From NCBI RefSeq assembly GCF_006715395.1, contig NZ_VFNC01000001.1:2542001-2606000 (forward strand): a stretch of DNA of 64,000 bases. Reading direction: 5' to 3'. Shown piece by piece: positions 16,424-30,047 of this stretch. The notes below the pieces were generated by a model. It worked only from the letters and a program-made list of their open reading frames with translations, did no database searches and was not told where the DNA came from. Made by a program: the position numbers and the translations under genes. This stretch comes from Streptomyces sp. SLBN-31. GTDB taxonomy: Bacteria > Actinomycetota > Actinomycetes > Streptomycetales > Streptomycetaceae. Position 1 is the stretch's first letter. Every line of letters starts with the position of its first letter.

Positions 16424-19027
16424 TCAGGCCGCGCCGAAGGCCGTGAAGGCCCAGCCCGTTGCCTGGTGGAGGGCGTCGTCCGGCAGTGCGGTCCGTGCGT
16501 CGCGCAGTGACTCCGCCAGGGACAGGCCCGCGCTGAGCCCCTTGTGCAGCGCCAGCATCAGGGGCACCACGGCGTGGTCGTTGACGGGCGCGCTGCTCGC
16601 CACGACCCCCGCCGTGCCCAGCGGCAGCAGCGCGGTGACCAGACCCAGCAGCTCGTCCGCGCCGACCGAGGCGAAACGAGCGGTGTCGCAGCTGGAGAGG
16701 ATGATCCGGTACGGGCTGCGGTCCAGGCGCTCGAAGTCGTGCACGATGAGCGGCCCGTCCGCCATCCGCAGCGAGGAGAACAGGGGACTGTCCGCGCGGA
16801 AGGTGCCGTGCGCGGCGAGGTGGACGAGCGTGGCCCCGTCGAGTTCCTCCAGCACCCGCGGCACGCGCGCGTGCTCGTGCTCCAACAGCACCGGTCTGCC
16901 GTACCGGCCGACGAGTTCGGGCACCTCCGCACCACCGGTGGCCAGGCCCGGACCGCGCACCAGCACATGGCGGCCACCCGGCGGCGGCTCGGTCTCACGC
17001 GCCCGCAGCCAGCTGCCCGCCGACGGCGACACGCTCAGCACCCGCTCGCGCAGCGCCGGCAGCAACGCCCACGGCACCCGGTGCAGCCGCCCCGGCGGTA
17101 CGACGACCACGGGCCCGGAACCCAGGTGCGCTACGGCCGGCCCCAGCAGCAGCTCCTCAAGGCGGCGGCCCATCTCCTCCACCAGCGGAAGGCGGGCCTC
17201 CGCCCCGGGGTGGGCCAGACGCCGCAGCCCGGCCTGCACATGCTCGGCCTCCACCTCGGCGTCGGCCAGCAGCCCCGCCTCGAACCGGCGCACCCGCCCG
17301 TCCCCGCACAGCAGCACCTGCACCCGCCCGTCCAGCACGGCCAGCTCCACCAGCCGCGTGCCGCCCAGCCCGGCCAGGAGCCGGGCGGGGTCGAAGCGGC
17401 GCTCGTCGCCGGCCGCGTCACCGCGCATGTGCAGGGTGCGGGAGCGGATCTCCCGCTCCAGGCGCCGCTGCTCACGCTCCAGGGCGGGGATGGGGCGGCC
17501 GTCGCTGCGGGCCTCCTCCGCGCGGGCCGCGATCTCCCGGAAGGCGGTCAGGCTGCCGAGCAGCGCCTGATCGGCCGGGGGCCGGGTGGGCGGCGTGGAC
17601 AGCACGGTCGCCCGCCAGCGTTCGCTCCACGTCAGCAGCCGCCGCGGCGCGCCCGAGTCGAGGCTGACCCGCTGGGCGAGCGCGGCGAGTTCCGCACCCT
17701 GCGCGGTGGCGCGGGCCCGCAGCTCCGAGGCACCCAGGGTCGTGCGATGGTCGTCGAGCACGTCCAGCCCGCGCCGGCACGCCTCCAGCACGCCCCGGCC
17801 CGAACCCGCGGCCCGGGCCCGCAGCGCCTGCGCCGCCCAGCCCGTCATCCGGGCCAGCGGAGGCCCGCTGTGCCGGCTGCGGGCCGCGACGGCCAGATGC
17901 CGCTCCGCGTCCGCCCGCCAGCCCAGCCCCAACGCGATCCGGCCCGCCAGCAGCGAGGCCTCCGGTGCGGCCGGCGCGCCGAAGGCGGCGAGCCGGTCGG
18001 CGACCGCGGCCGCGTCCGCGACCAGCCGCCCCGAGCCGCGCCCGGCGGCCAGCCGCGCCTCGATGAGCACCAGCCTGGCGTGCGTCTCCCACCAGGTGCG
18101 CCGCTGCCCGGCGAACAGCCGTACCGCCAACGCGGCGCGGGCGATCGCGGTGTGCGCGTCCCCCGCCAGCCGGGCCGCCCGCGCCGCGACCAGCAGCAGC
18201 TCCGCCTTGCGCGTCGACTGGCCGCCGATCCGGTCCAGCGCCCCGATCGCCGCGTCCGCCTCGGCCAGCGCCTCCGGCACCAGGCCCGCGGCCATCAGCA
18301 CCTCGCAGCGCCGGATGTACAGCATGAACGACGGCGTGCCGAGCTTGAGGTAGCGCTCCTCGGCCTCGTCCAGCAGCCGCAGCGCGGCCGGCACGTCCCC
18401 CTGCCGGAACGCGGCCAGCCCCCGGCTCTCGACGACGTCCGCCTTGTCGTGGTCCTGCCCGGTGGTGTCCCACAGCGCCTCCGCCGACGCGAAGTCGGCG
18501 TCCGCCCGCTCCACCGCGCCGAGCGCCAGATGCACGGTCGCCCGCAGGGTCAGCGCCCGCGCCGTCCAGATGACGTCGTCGGCCTGCCGCAGCACGGGTA
18601 TCGCCCGCCGCACGTCCTCCAGGGCCTCACGGTGCCGGCCCAGCACCCAGGAGGCGTACGCCCGCCGGAACAGCACGCGCGCGCGGGCGTGCCCGCTGCT
18701 GACGGCGACACCCCGCTCCAGGGCCTCCAGGCCCTGCCGGGTGCGCCCCGCGTGGATCAGGGCCACGCCCAGCGCGGCCAGCACGTCCGCCTCACGCTCG
18801 GGGTCCTGGGCGCGCGCGGCAAGATCACGGGCGCGGCGCAGATGGCGCAGCGCGATCCTGAGGTCGCCCCAGTCCCGCTGCCAGATGCCGATCGCCTGGT
18901 GCGCCACGGAGGCGCTCCACGGTGACGGATCGGACTCCAGCACGTCCTGAGCCCGCGCCAGAGCCTCGTTCGGGGCGGCGAACACCATCGGCAGCAGTTC
19001 GAGCACCGAGTCGCTTCCCGCTGTCAC
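16424..19027 (-). CDS. TPR-CHAT protein (caspase-like protease)
   Basis: The protein has 867 residues from GTG 19027 (GTG 19063 would add 12). Residues 1 to about 500 are Ala-rich helical repeats of TPR type. The C-terminal CHAT domain (about 590-865) has the caspase-like His in LVHLAAHGTF (His740) and Cys in IILSSCDTA (Cys780), so the dyad is intact. A TACCAT -10-like hexamer ends 7 bases before GTG 19027, suggesting a leaderless mRNA. It is divergent from an operon encoding an S8 protease, a sigma factor and a small protein. CHAT proteases are processing or death effectors in several bacterial conflict systems, including the TPR-CHAT of type III-E CRISPR. Its role here is inferred from the neighbours. 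Confidence 0.88.
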   Translation of the reverse strand: MTAGSDSVLELLPMVFAAPNEALARAQDVLESDPSPWSASVAHQAIGIWQRDWGDLRIALRHLRRARDLAARAQDPEREADVLAALGVALIHAGRTRQGLEALERGVAVSSGHARARVLFRRAYASWVLGRHREALEDVRRAIPVLRQADDVIWTARALTLRATVHLALGAVERADADFASAEALWDTTGQDHDKADVVESRGLAAFRQGDVPAALRLLDEAEERYLKLGTPSFMLYIRRCEVLMAAGLVPEALAEADAAIGALDRIGGQSTRKAELLLVAARAARLAGDAHTAIARAALAVRLFAGQRRTWWETHARLVLIEARLAAGRGSGRLVADAAAVADRLAAFGAPAAPEASLLAGRIALGLGWRADAERHLAVAARSRHSGPPLARMTGWAAQALRARAAGSGRGVLEACRRGLDVLDDHRTTLGASELRARATAQGAELAALAQRVSLDSGAPRRLLTWSERWRATVLSTPPTRPPADQALLGSLTAFREIAARAEEARSDGRPIPALEREQRRLEREIRSRTLHMRGDAAGDERRFDPARLLAGLGGTRLVELAVLDGRVQVLLCGDGRVRRFEAGLLADAEVEAEHVQAGLRRLAHPGAEARLPLVEEMGRRLEELLLGPAVAHLGSGPVVVVPPGRLHRVPWALLPALRERVLSVSPSAGSWLRARETEPPPGGRHVLVRGPGLATGGAEVPELVGRYGRPVLLEHEHARVPRVLEELDGATLVHLAAHGTFRADSPLFSSLRMADGPLIVHDFERLDRSPYRIILSSCDTARFASVGADELLGLVTALLPLGTAGVVASSAPVNDHAVVPLMLALHKGLSAGLSLAESLRDARTALPDDALHQATGWAFTAFGAA

Positions 19028-19073
19028 CCTGAGGATGGTAACGGCCCTGGTGGCGCCCCACACCCGTTTGGCG

Positions 19074-19083
19074 CTGTATCAGG
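19074..19083 (+). promoter_or_regulatory. CTGTATCAGG motif, copy 2 (S8 protease operon leader)
   Basis: Identical 10-mer to that at 13263-13272, 55 bp before the S8 protease ATG and followed in both places by a CACGTGAC sequence at a different spacing. Confidence 0.4.
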
Positions 19084-19138
19084 TGACGCCCACGTGACTC
19101 TGAACTGACGACAGCTGCCTCGAGGGGGAGGACACGCC

Positions 19139-20575
19139 ATGGCACCACAGCGATTCCACGAGCAGTTCGACCAGATCCAGCGCTCCATGCCCGCCGTACC
19201 GCTGGCCCTGGGACCCGACGACTCCGCGGAGTTCGTCTACGAGAAAGGCGTGGTCCTCGCCCGTGACGGCGAGGAGGCCCGGCTCGTCGAGGACACCGTG
19301 CGCACGCACTTCACCGAGGCGACCGGCCTGAGCGGCGACCAGGTGCGCCGGGGGAGCCCGGAGACCAACCGTTCGGGAATCACCCGCATCCAGGTCGGCG
19401 ACCCCGGCCACGGCGACCGGCGCGGCGACCGGGCCGTCGCCCACGCGCTGCGCGCCCTGCGCGGGCACGAGTCCCGCGCCGGCCGCCGCCTGGTCAGCCG
19501 CAACCACGTGGTGTCGCTCGCCGTGAACTCCTGTCCCGGTGACGAGCCCGTGCCCGCCCCGCTCACCCAGGGCACCAATCCCGCCGCGGCGGAGGGCGGC
19601 CACGACGCCGACACGGCGGTCGACGTCCTCGTCGTCGACAACGGACTCACCCACGACTACTCCCTGGTGCCGCTGCTCGCCCACGTCCAGGGCGACCTGC
19701 ACGGCACCGAGACCGACGCCCAGGGGAACCTCCTGCAGTACGTCGGGCACGGCACGTTCATCGCCGGGCTCGTCGCGGCCGTCGCCCCCAACACGAACAT
19801 CACCGTCCGCAACACCCTCAACGACGCGGGCGCCGTCCTGGAGGACGAGTTCGGCCAGCGGCTCTTCGACGCGGTCGACCGCAACGGCTGGCCGGCGATC
19901 CTCAGCCTCTCCGCGGGCACCTCCAACGGCCGTGACGACGGCCTGCTCGGCGTCGCCGCCTTCATGGAGGAACTGCGCGAGCAGAACACCCTGCTGGTCG
20001 CGGCGGCCGGCAACAACTCCAGCGCCAGTCCCTTCTGGCCCGCCGCCTACGCCGGCCTGCCCGAGTACGCGCACGCGGTGCTGTCGGTCGGCGCGCTGCG
20101 CACCGACGGCGAGTACGGCGCCTGCTTCTCCAACTACGGCCCCTGGGTGAAGGCCTACGCCCCCGGGGAGCGCCTCACCAGCACGCTGACCGGCTTCGAC
20201 GTGCCCGTGCCGTACCTCTACCAGCACAGCACCTACGACGCCTGCAGGTACAACTTCACCTACGCGTGCACGTGCCAGTCGCCGCGCCACACCGGTGTGC
20301 TGAGCGAGGCGGGCACGCCCACCTCGGGCAAGGCCGATCAGGTGATGTTCGAGGGCTACGCGCACTGGAGCGGCACCTCCTTCGCCACCCCGGTGGCGGC
20401 CGGGATGATCGCCGCCTTCATGACGGCCGACAAGGAGGGCGACGCGCGCGCCGCCCGCAAGCAGCTGCTCGCCGGGGACACGGCGTACGCGGAGGTGCGC
20501 GGGGCACACGTGCCGGCGCTGCTCCCGGCAGGCTGGCGTCCGTCGCCGGTCACGCAGCTGGTGCCTCCCGCATGA
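19139..20575 (+). CDS. S8-family serine protease, apparently cytosolic
   Basis: The protein has 478 residues. The subtilisin triad is complete: Asp167 in VVDNG, His204 in GHGTFIAG, Ser414 in GTSFATPVAAG, with the oxyanion Asn292 in AAGNNS. The N-terminal ~150 residues are an unassigned pro-region or interaction domain with no signal peptide or membrane segment. Several Cys lie in a loop before the Ser (residues about 368-382). GGGGGAGGACACGCC precedes the ATG. The sigma gene follows after 59 bp. Divergent pairing with the TPR-CHAT gene suggests that the two proteases act in one pathway, one perhaps activating or restraining the other. Confidence 0.9.
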   Translation: MAPQRFHEQFDQIQRSMPAVPLALGPDDSAEFVYEKGVVLARDGEEARLVEDTVRTHFTEATGLSGDQVRRGSPETNRSGITRIQVGDPGHGDRRGDRAVAHALRALRGHESRAGRRLVSRNHVVSLAVNSCPGDEPVPAPLTQGTNPAAAEGGHDADTAVDVLVVDNGLTHDYSLVPLLAHVQGDLHGTETDAQGNLLQYVGHGTFIAGLVAAVAPNTNITVRNTLNDAGAVLEDEFGQRLFDAVDRNGWPAILSLSAGTSNGRDDGLLGVAAFMEELREQNTLLVAAAGNNSSASPFWPAAYAGLPEYAHAVLSVGALRTDGEYGACFSNYGPWVKAYAPGERLTSTLTGFDVPVPYLYQHSTYDACRYNFTYACTCQSPRHTGVLSEAGTPTSGKADQVMFEGYAHWSGTSFATPVAAGMIAAFMTADKEGDARAARKQLLAGDTAYAEVRGAHVPALLPAGWRPSPVTQLVPPA

Positions 20576-20634
20576 GGTGCGGAACGGTCCCGTCCACGGC
20601 GTACGATGACAGGCCGTACACGAGGAGTGGGACC

Positions 20635-21210
20635 GTGGACCGAGCACATGTCGGCGCGCTGGTCCGGACCGCCGTCGACGGCGACGCGGCGGCCTGGAAG
20701 GCGCTCGTGGAGGGGCTGAGCCCACTGGTGTGGTCGGTCGTGCGCGCACACCGGCTCTCCGACGCCGACGCGCACGAGGTCTACCAGACGGTGTGGTTCC
20801 GCTTCGCCCAGCACCTGGGGCGCATCCGCGAACCCGACAAGGCCGGCTCGTGGCTGGCCAGCACCGCACGGCACGAGTGCCTCAAGGTGCTCAAAAGCCT
20901 CAAGCGGCTGACTCCGACGGACGATCCGCAGCTGCTGGACCGGATCAGCGAGGACCGTACGCCGGAGCAGTCCTTCCTCGACCTGGAGGAGGCCGCCGCC
21001 GAGTCGGAGCGGATCAGGCACCTGTGGCAGGAGTTCGAGGAACTGGGCGAGCGGTGCAGGCAGTTGCTGCGCGTCCTGATGGCCACGCCGCCGCCCAGCT
21101 ACCAAGAGGTGTCCGTTGCCCTCGGGATCGCCGTGGGCAGCATCGGACCGCTGCGCCAGCGCTGTCTTCGGCGTCTGCGGGCGCGGCTCGAGGCACGGGG
21201 AGCGGTGTGA
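20635..21210 (+). CDS. RNA polymerase sigma-70-like factor (ECF type)
   Basis: The protein has 191 residues from GTG 20635, which has CGAGGAGTGG upstream. Sigma2 covers about residues 12-85 (LVRTAVDGDAAAWKALVEGL, then YQTVWFRFAQHL and SWLASTARHECL). Sigma4 covers about 125-185 (PPPSYQEVSVALGIAVGSIG, then RQRCLRRLRARL). It sits between the S8 protease gene and a small gene 4 bp downstream. It is probably expressed from the S8 operon and could activate the divergent CHAT gene. No zinc-binding anti-sigma factor is adjacent, so a protease or the small partner may control it. Confidence 0.88.
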   Translation: MDRAHVGALVRTAVDGDAAAWKALVEGLSPLVWSVVRAHRLSDADAHEVYQTVWFRFAQHLGRIREPDKAGSWLASTARHECLKVLKSLKRLTPTDDPQLLDRISEDRTPEQSFLDLEEAAAESERIRHLWQEFEELGERCRQLLRVLMATPPPSYQEVSVALGIAVGSIGPLRQRCLRRLRARLEARGAV

Positions 21211-21214
21211 GGGC

Positions 21215-21709
21215 ATGGACGACGACATGAACGGCATGGACGACATGGACGGCGAAGAGCCCCTCGACGGCGAGGACTTCGGCCTCGACCTGCTGGAGGA
21301 GGAGCTCCGCCGGGCCGCGGCCGTCCTCGACCCCGTCCCGGCCGAGCTGCGGCAGATGGCCGTGGAGGCGTTCGCCCTGCACGACCTCGAGGCGCGGCTC
21401 GCCGAGCTGACCTTCGACTCGGTGGTCGACGCCATCCCTGTCCGGGGAGCCGCCGACCCGCCGCGGATGCTGACGTTCCACGCGGGCGGCGTGACCGTCG
21501 ACGTGGAACTGACCGCGCACGGGCTGATGGGCCAGGTGCTGCCCCCGCAGTCGGCCCGGATCGAGGTGCTGACCGGCCCGCACCCGGGCGCCCCGCTGAC
21601 GACCGACGAGATGGGACGCTTCACCCACGACCGGCCCCCTGCCGGCCCCTTCGCCCTGCGGCTGCGGACCGGCGAGGGAGTGCTCGTCACCGACTGGCTG
21701 ACGGTGTGA
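21215..21709 (+). CDS. Small acidic accessory protein of the sigma/S8/CHAT cluster
   Basis: The protein has 164 residues. The first 35 residues are very acidic with repeated Asp/Met (DDDMNGMDDMDGEE). Residues 40-85 form amphipathic helices (LLEEELRRAAAVLDPVPAEL, then ARLAELTFDSVVD). The C-terminal half is beta-rich and ends VLVTDWLTV. I recognise this only as a type that follows sigma factors in actinobacteria, and no function is established. Start ATG 21215 lies 4 bp after the sigma stop, so the genes are tightly coupled. A regulator of the sigma factor or a substrate of one of the two proteases are the natural hypotheses. Confidence 0.75.
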   Translation: MDDDMNGMDDMDGEEPLDGEDFGLDLLEEELRRAAAVLDPVPAELRQMAVEAFALHDLEARLAELTFDSVVDAIPVRGAADPPRMLTFHAGGVTVDVELTAHGLMGQVLPPQSARIEVLTGPHPGAPLTTDEMGRFTHDRPPAGPFALRLRTGEGVLVTDWLTV

Positions 21710-21718
21710 CCAGGGGCT

Positions 21719-21747
21719 CCGCCGGCCGGCCCGAGGTCAGCCGGCGG
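21719..21747. terminator. Possible bidirectional terminator stem
   Basis: An 8-bp GC stem (CCGCCGGC/GCCGGCGG) spans the 27-bp gap between convergent genes and overlaps the stop of the amidohydrolase gene. Confidence 0.4.
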
Positions 21748-22546
21748 GGCCGGTGACGGCGTCGACGAGGGTCGCCAGCGCCGCCGCCAGCCGGCCGAGC
21801 CCCGGTCCGGCGGGGCCGCCCGGTTCGGTCATGTAGGTGTCCCGCCGGATCTCCACCATCAGCGCGCCGACCCGCGCGTCCGCGCCGTGGAACCGAAGCG
21901 GCACGTACGTCCCGGCGAACGGGCTGTCCAGTCCGGTCTCCCCGCAGGACGCGAACGCCTCCCGTGCCGCCCGCAGCAGTGCCGGTGGCGTGTGGAAGGA
22001 GTCGGTGCCCAGGCAAACCGGCGGACGCGGGCCTTCGCCGTGCAGTTCGTAGGGCAGGGCCGCGGTCGGGTAGGAGTGCACGTCGACGATCACGGCGCGC
22101 CCCGTCGCGGCGAGCCGGTCGGCCACCGCGTCCGTCATGGCCCGCGCGTACGGCCGGAAGTACCGCTCGATCAGCGGATTCGGGTCGGTGTCCGCGGGCC
22201 GCAGCGCCTGACCATGCGTCGTCCGCGTGTACACCGCGCCCATCCCGACGGCGAGCATCTCCTCCCGCTCGTCGGGGAACCGCTCGGGGTCGACGACCAG
22301 GCGCGACAACCGGTTGACGAACCGCCACGGCGTGACGCCGGCCGAGCGCGCCGCCGCCTCGGCGAGCTCGGCCGTGTGGGCGTCGGTGATGTGGTCCAGC
22401 TCCCGTTCCAGCGCCGCCTCGTCCAGCACGATGCCCGTACGCACCTCGGCGGGGATCCTCCGCGCCGAGTGCGGCACATGGAGGATCACGGGGGAGCCGG
22501 GCGCGCCGGGCAGGAGCTCGAAGGACGGCGCGTCGGCGTGCGGCAT
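21737..22546 (-). CDS. N-formylglutamate amidohydrolase
   Basis: The protein has 269 residues. The family motif HVPHSARRIP is near the N-terminus, then LSRLVVDPERFPDE, DVHSYPTAALPYE, and EIRRDTYMTE near the end. These carry the His/Glu/Asp ligands of the zinc-dependent FGase family (HutG-like, the last step of one histidine-degradation route). No hut genes are nearby, so the precise substrate is open. Start ATG 22546 follows GGGAGCAGCC. It is 38 bp downstream of the YciI gene on the same strand. Confidence 0.88.
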   Translation of the reverse strand: MPHADAPSFELLPGAPGSPVILHVPHSARRIPAEVRTGIVLDEAALERELDHITDAHTAELAEAAARSAGVTPWRFVNRLSRLVVDPERFPDEREEMLAVGMGAVYTRTTHGQALRPADTDPNPLIERYFRPYARAMTDAVADRLAATGRAVIVDVHSYPTAALPYELHGEGPRPPVCLGTDSFHTPPALLRAAREAFASCGETGLDSPFAGTYVPLRFHGADARVGALMVEIRRDTYMTEPGGPAGPGLGRLAAALATLVDAVTGPAG

Positions 22547-22583
22547 GGGCTGCTCCCTGCGGTTCGGCGTCACGTACGAGGAG

Positions 22584-23132
22584 CTATCGTCGCCCGCCGA
22601 ACTCCCATTCGTGGACCTCGACGTCGGCGTACCGGTCCACGGTGAGGACGGCACGGGCGGTTTCCGGGTCCGGGGCCCGCAGCAGGGCCGCCGTCCCCAG
22701 CCAGGTCTTGCCGTCGTCGGACAGCAGCGGCCCGTACGCCACCAACTCGTCCCTGTCGGACGGCGGTTCGAGGTCGACGGCCTCTCCCGCACCGAGGCCG
22801 AGCACCAGGTACCGGTTGCCTCCGCTGCGCCCGCCGGGGAACTCCCACATGGTGCGTCCCAGCAGATTCCGCCACCGGCGCAGCAGCACGTCCCGGTACA
22901 CGCCGGCCTGGTGGTTGGGTTCGTCGAAGGCGAACGCCCGGGCGGCGGTCGCGTCCGGCAGATCCACGATGTGCACGCTGCCGGTCGGCGTGTCACCGCC
23001 TGCCGCGAAGGTCGGACCGCGGGCGATCAGCTCGGCCGCGTAACGGTCCATGTAGGACCAGTGCGCCTCCAGCAACTCGTCCCGCAGGGTGGCGGAGCCG
23101 GGCCGGTCACGGTGATAGCAGAAGAACTCCAT
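22584..23132 (-). CDS. YciI-family protein with duplicated domain
   Basis: The protein has 182 residues. The first half is a YciI-type ferredoxin-like domain (MEFFCYHRDRPGS with R-D-E-L-L-E-A-H-W-S-Y-M and the HIVDLPDATAARAFAFDEPN motif). The second half repeats the same pattern less clearly (LLRAPDPETARAVLTVDRYADVEVHEWEFGGRR). YciI proteins are small, possibly with a His-Asp active site (H25 region), of mostly unknown function. Confidence 0.8.
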   Translation of the reverse strand: MEFFCYHRDRPGSATLRDELLEAHWSYMDRYAAELIARGPTFAAGGDTPTGSVHIVDLPDATAARAFAFDEPNHQAGVYRDVLLRRWRNLLGRTMWEFPGGRSGGNRYLVLGLGAGEAVDLEPPSDRDELVAYGPLLSDDGKTWLGTAALLRAPDPETARAVLTVDRYADVEVHEWEFGGRR

Positions 23133-23218
23133 GAGGGCAGAGTCTGCCCAGGCCCGCGGGCCGCCGCCACGCGATATCCGGGGCCACTGTCGGACCCCTT
23201 GCCCGCTCTCCGCGAAAG

Positions 23219-23255
23219 CCGACGTCCCGGCGGCGGGTGCCTGCCGGGACGTCGG
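23219..23255 (-). terminator. Terminator hairpin of the isocitrate dehydrogenase gene
   Basis: A perfect 13-bp stem (CCGACGTCCCGGC and complement) with an 11-base loop lies 26 bp beyond the idh stop on the minus strand. Confidence 0.75.
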
Positions 23256-23280
23256 CTCGAAAGGTGACGGGGACCTGGCG

Positions 23281-28363
<5,083 letters not shown>

Positions 28364-28460
28364 CGGTTACCTCCAATTTCGGGATGTGCAACCGCTCATC
28401 CTGCCGCATCCGCACAGGGGTTCGTGCCCGCCGCCCGTGCAGCCTGGCGCGTTCCGTTCG

Positions 28461-29225
28461 TCATACGTCCGTGAAGGACCCGTGCCGCCCCGCACCGGAG
28501 GCGAACCGCGCCGCACCCTCCACACCTTGCGCCAACACGTCCATCCCGTAACGCAGTTCGCCGCGCATCGCCTCCTCCTCGGTCAGCCCCTCCTGCTCCA
28601 GCGCCGACGCCCGGTCGCCGCGCAGGCACGCCTGCGGGAAACGGGCGACCTCCGCGGCCAGTTCCTCGGCCGCGGTGCGGGCCGTGCCGGTGGGGACGAG
28701 GCGGTTGGCCAGCCCCATCCCGTACGCCTCCCGCGCCTGCACCGGACGCCCCGTCAGGATCATGTCCAACGCCCGGCTCTGCCCGATCAGCCGGGGCAGC
28801 CGCACCGTGCCCCCGTCGATCAGCGGTACACCCCAGCGGCGGCAGAACACGCCGAAGACCGCGTCCTCCTCGGCGACCCGCAGATCGCACCACAGGGCCA
28901 GTTCCAGGCCGCCCGCCACGGCGTGCCCGGCGACCGCGGCGATCACCGGCTTGGACAGCCGCAGCCGCGTCGGGCCCATCGGGCCGTCGCCGTCCTCCGC
29001 GACCCGGTTCCCCCGCTGCGTGCCGACGGCCTTGAGGTCGGCGCCCGCGCAGAACGTCCCGCCCTCGCCCCACAACACCGCCACCCGCGCCTCCTCGTCC
29101 GCCTCGAAGTCGCGGAACGCGGCGACCAGTTCGGCGGCCGTCGGACCGTCGACCGCGTTACGGGCCTCGGGGCGGACGAGGACGACCGTGGTGACGTGTC
29201 CCTGGCGCTCGATCCGGACCGGCAT
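28461..29225 (-). CDS. Enoyl-CoA hydratase/isomerase (crotonase) family protein
   Basis: The protein has 254 residues. It has the crotonase fold signatures GTFCAGADLKAV (oxyanion hole 1) and VAGGLELALWCDLRVAEEDAVFG, followed by WGVPLIDGGTVRLPRLIG. One catalytic acidic residue of true enoyl-CoA hydratases is replaced by the V-P-L-I-D-G-G-T pattern, which has an Asp. This fits hydratases or isomerases of beta-oxidation, but the reaction cannot be fixed. SD GGGGGACCAGC precedes ATG 29225. It is divergent from the SDR gene at 29283. Confidence 0.88.
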   Translation of the reverse strand: MPVRIERQGHVTTVVLVRPEARNAVDGPTAAELVAAFRDFEADEEARVAVLWGEGGTFCAGADLKAVGTQRGNRVAEDGDGPMGPTRLRLSKPVIAAVAGHAVAGGLELALWCDLRVAEEDAVFGVFCRRWGVPLIDGGTVRLPRLIGQSRALDMILTGRPVQAREAYGMGLANRLVPTGTARTAAEELAAEVARFPQACLRGDRASALEQEGLTEEEAMRGELRYGMDVLAQGVEGAARFASGAGRHGSFTDV

Positions 29226-29282
29226 GCTGGTCCCCCTTTTCCTGTGCGAGGCTGATGTCGCGTACTCAAGGGAGTGTTCCTG

Positions 29283-29996
29283 ATGGCAGGCGAAGGCGCG
29301 GACCTCCCGGTCGCCGTCGTGACCGGGGCCAACCGCGGTATCGGGTACGAAGTGGTACGACAGCTCGCCGACCGGCGCCACCGCGTAGTCCTCGGCTCGC
29401 GCGACCTCGACAAGGGGCGCGCCGCCGCGGCCCGTCTCGACCCGGGCGGCGAGCGGGTGACCGCCGTCCGGCTCGACGTCGCCGACGCGGCGAGCGTGGC
29501 CGCGATGGCCGACCGGGTGACCCGCGAGCAGGGCCGCGTGGACGTGGTCGTCAACAACGCGGCGATCCTCTACGACACCTGGGCGCAGGCCCGGTCCGCC
29601 GACCTGGCCGAGGTGCAACAGGCCCTGGACACCAATCTGTTCGGTGCCTGGAGGGTCACCCAGGCGCTGCTTCCGCTGTTGCGGCGCGGCCCGCACGCCC
29701 GGGTGGTCATGGTGAGCAGCGAGGGCGGCTCCCTGCACGCAATGAGCGGCGGCACCCCGGCCTACAGCGTCTCCAAGGCCGCCCTGAACGCCCTCACCCG
29801 TCTGCTGGCCGGGGAACTCGGCCGGGACGGGGTGCTGGTCAACGCGGTCTGCCCGGGCTGGGTCGCCACCGACATGGGCGGCCGGGGCGGCCGGCCAGTG
29901 GCCGAGGGCGCGGCAGGTGTGGTGTGGGCGGCCACGCTGCCCGACGGGGGCCCGACCGGCGGCTTCTTCCGGGACGGCGAGCCGCTCGCCTGGTGA
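29283..29996 (+). CDS. SDR-family oxidoreductase
   Basis: The protein has 237 residues. It has cofactor motif TGANRGIGYEV, NNAAIL, catalytic Ser in VVMVSSEGGS and YSVSK (Tyr-x3-Lys), then PGWVATDMGG. This is the arrangement of carbonyl reductase-like and plant-like SDRs (CBR1 type). GGGAG lies 9 bp before ATG 29283; the upstream GTG 29274 has no SD at proper spacing. It is divergent from the crotonase gene. Confidence 0.88.
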   Translation: MAGEGADLPVAVVTGANRGIGYEVVRQLADRRHRVVLGSRDLDKGRAAAARLDPGGERVTAVRLDVADAASVAAMADRVTREQGRVDVVVNNAAILYDTWAQARSADLAEVQQALDTNLFGAWRVTQALLPLLRRGPHARVVMVSSEGGSLHAMSGGTPAYSVSKAALNALTRLLAGELGRDGVLVNAVCPGWVATDMGGRGGRPVAEGAAGVVWAATLPDGGPTGGFFRDGEPLAW

Positions 29997-30047
29997 GGCG
30001 TCCGCCCCGGGTGAGGGGTGTGGCTCCCGATGGCCTTCGGCGCGGCC

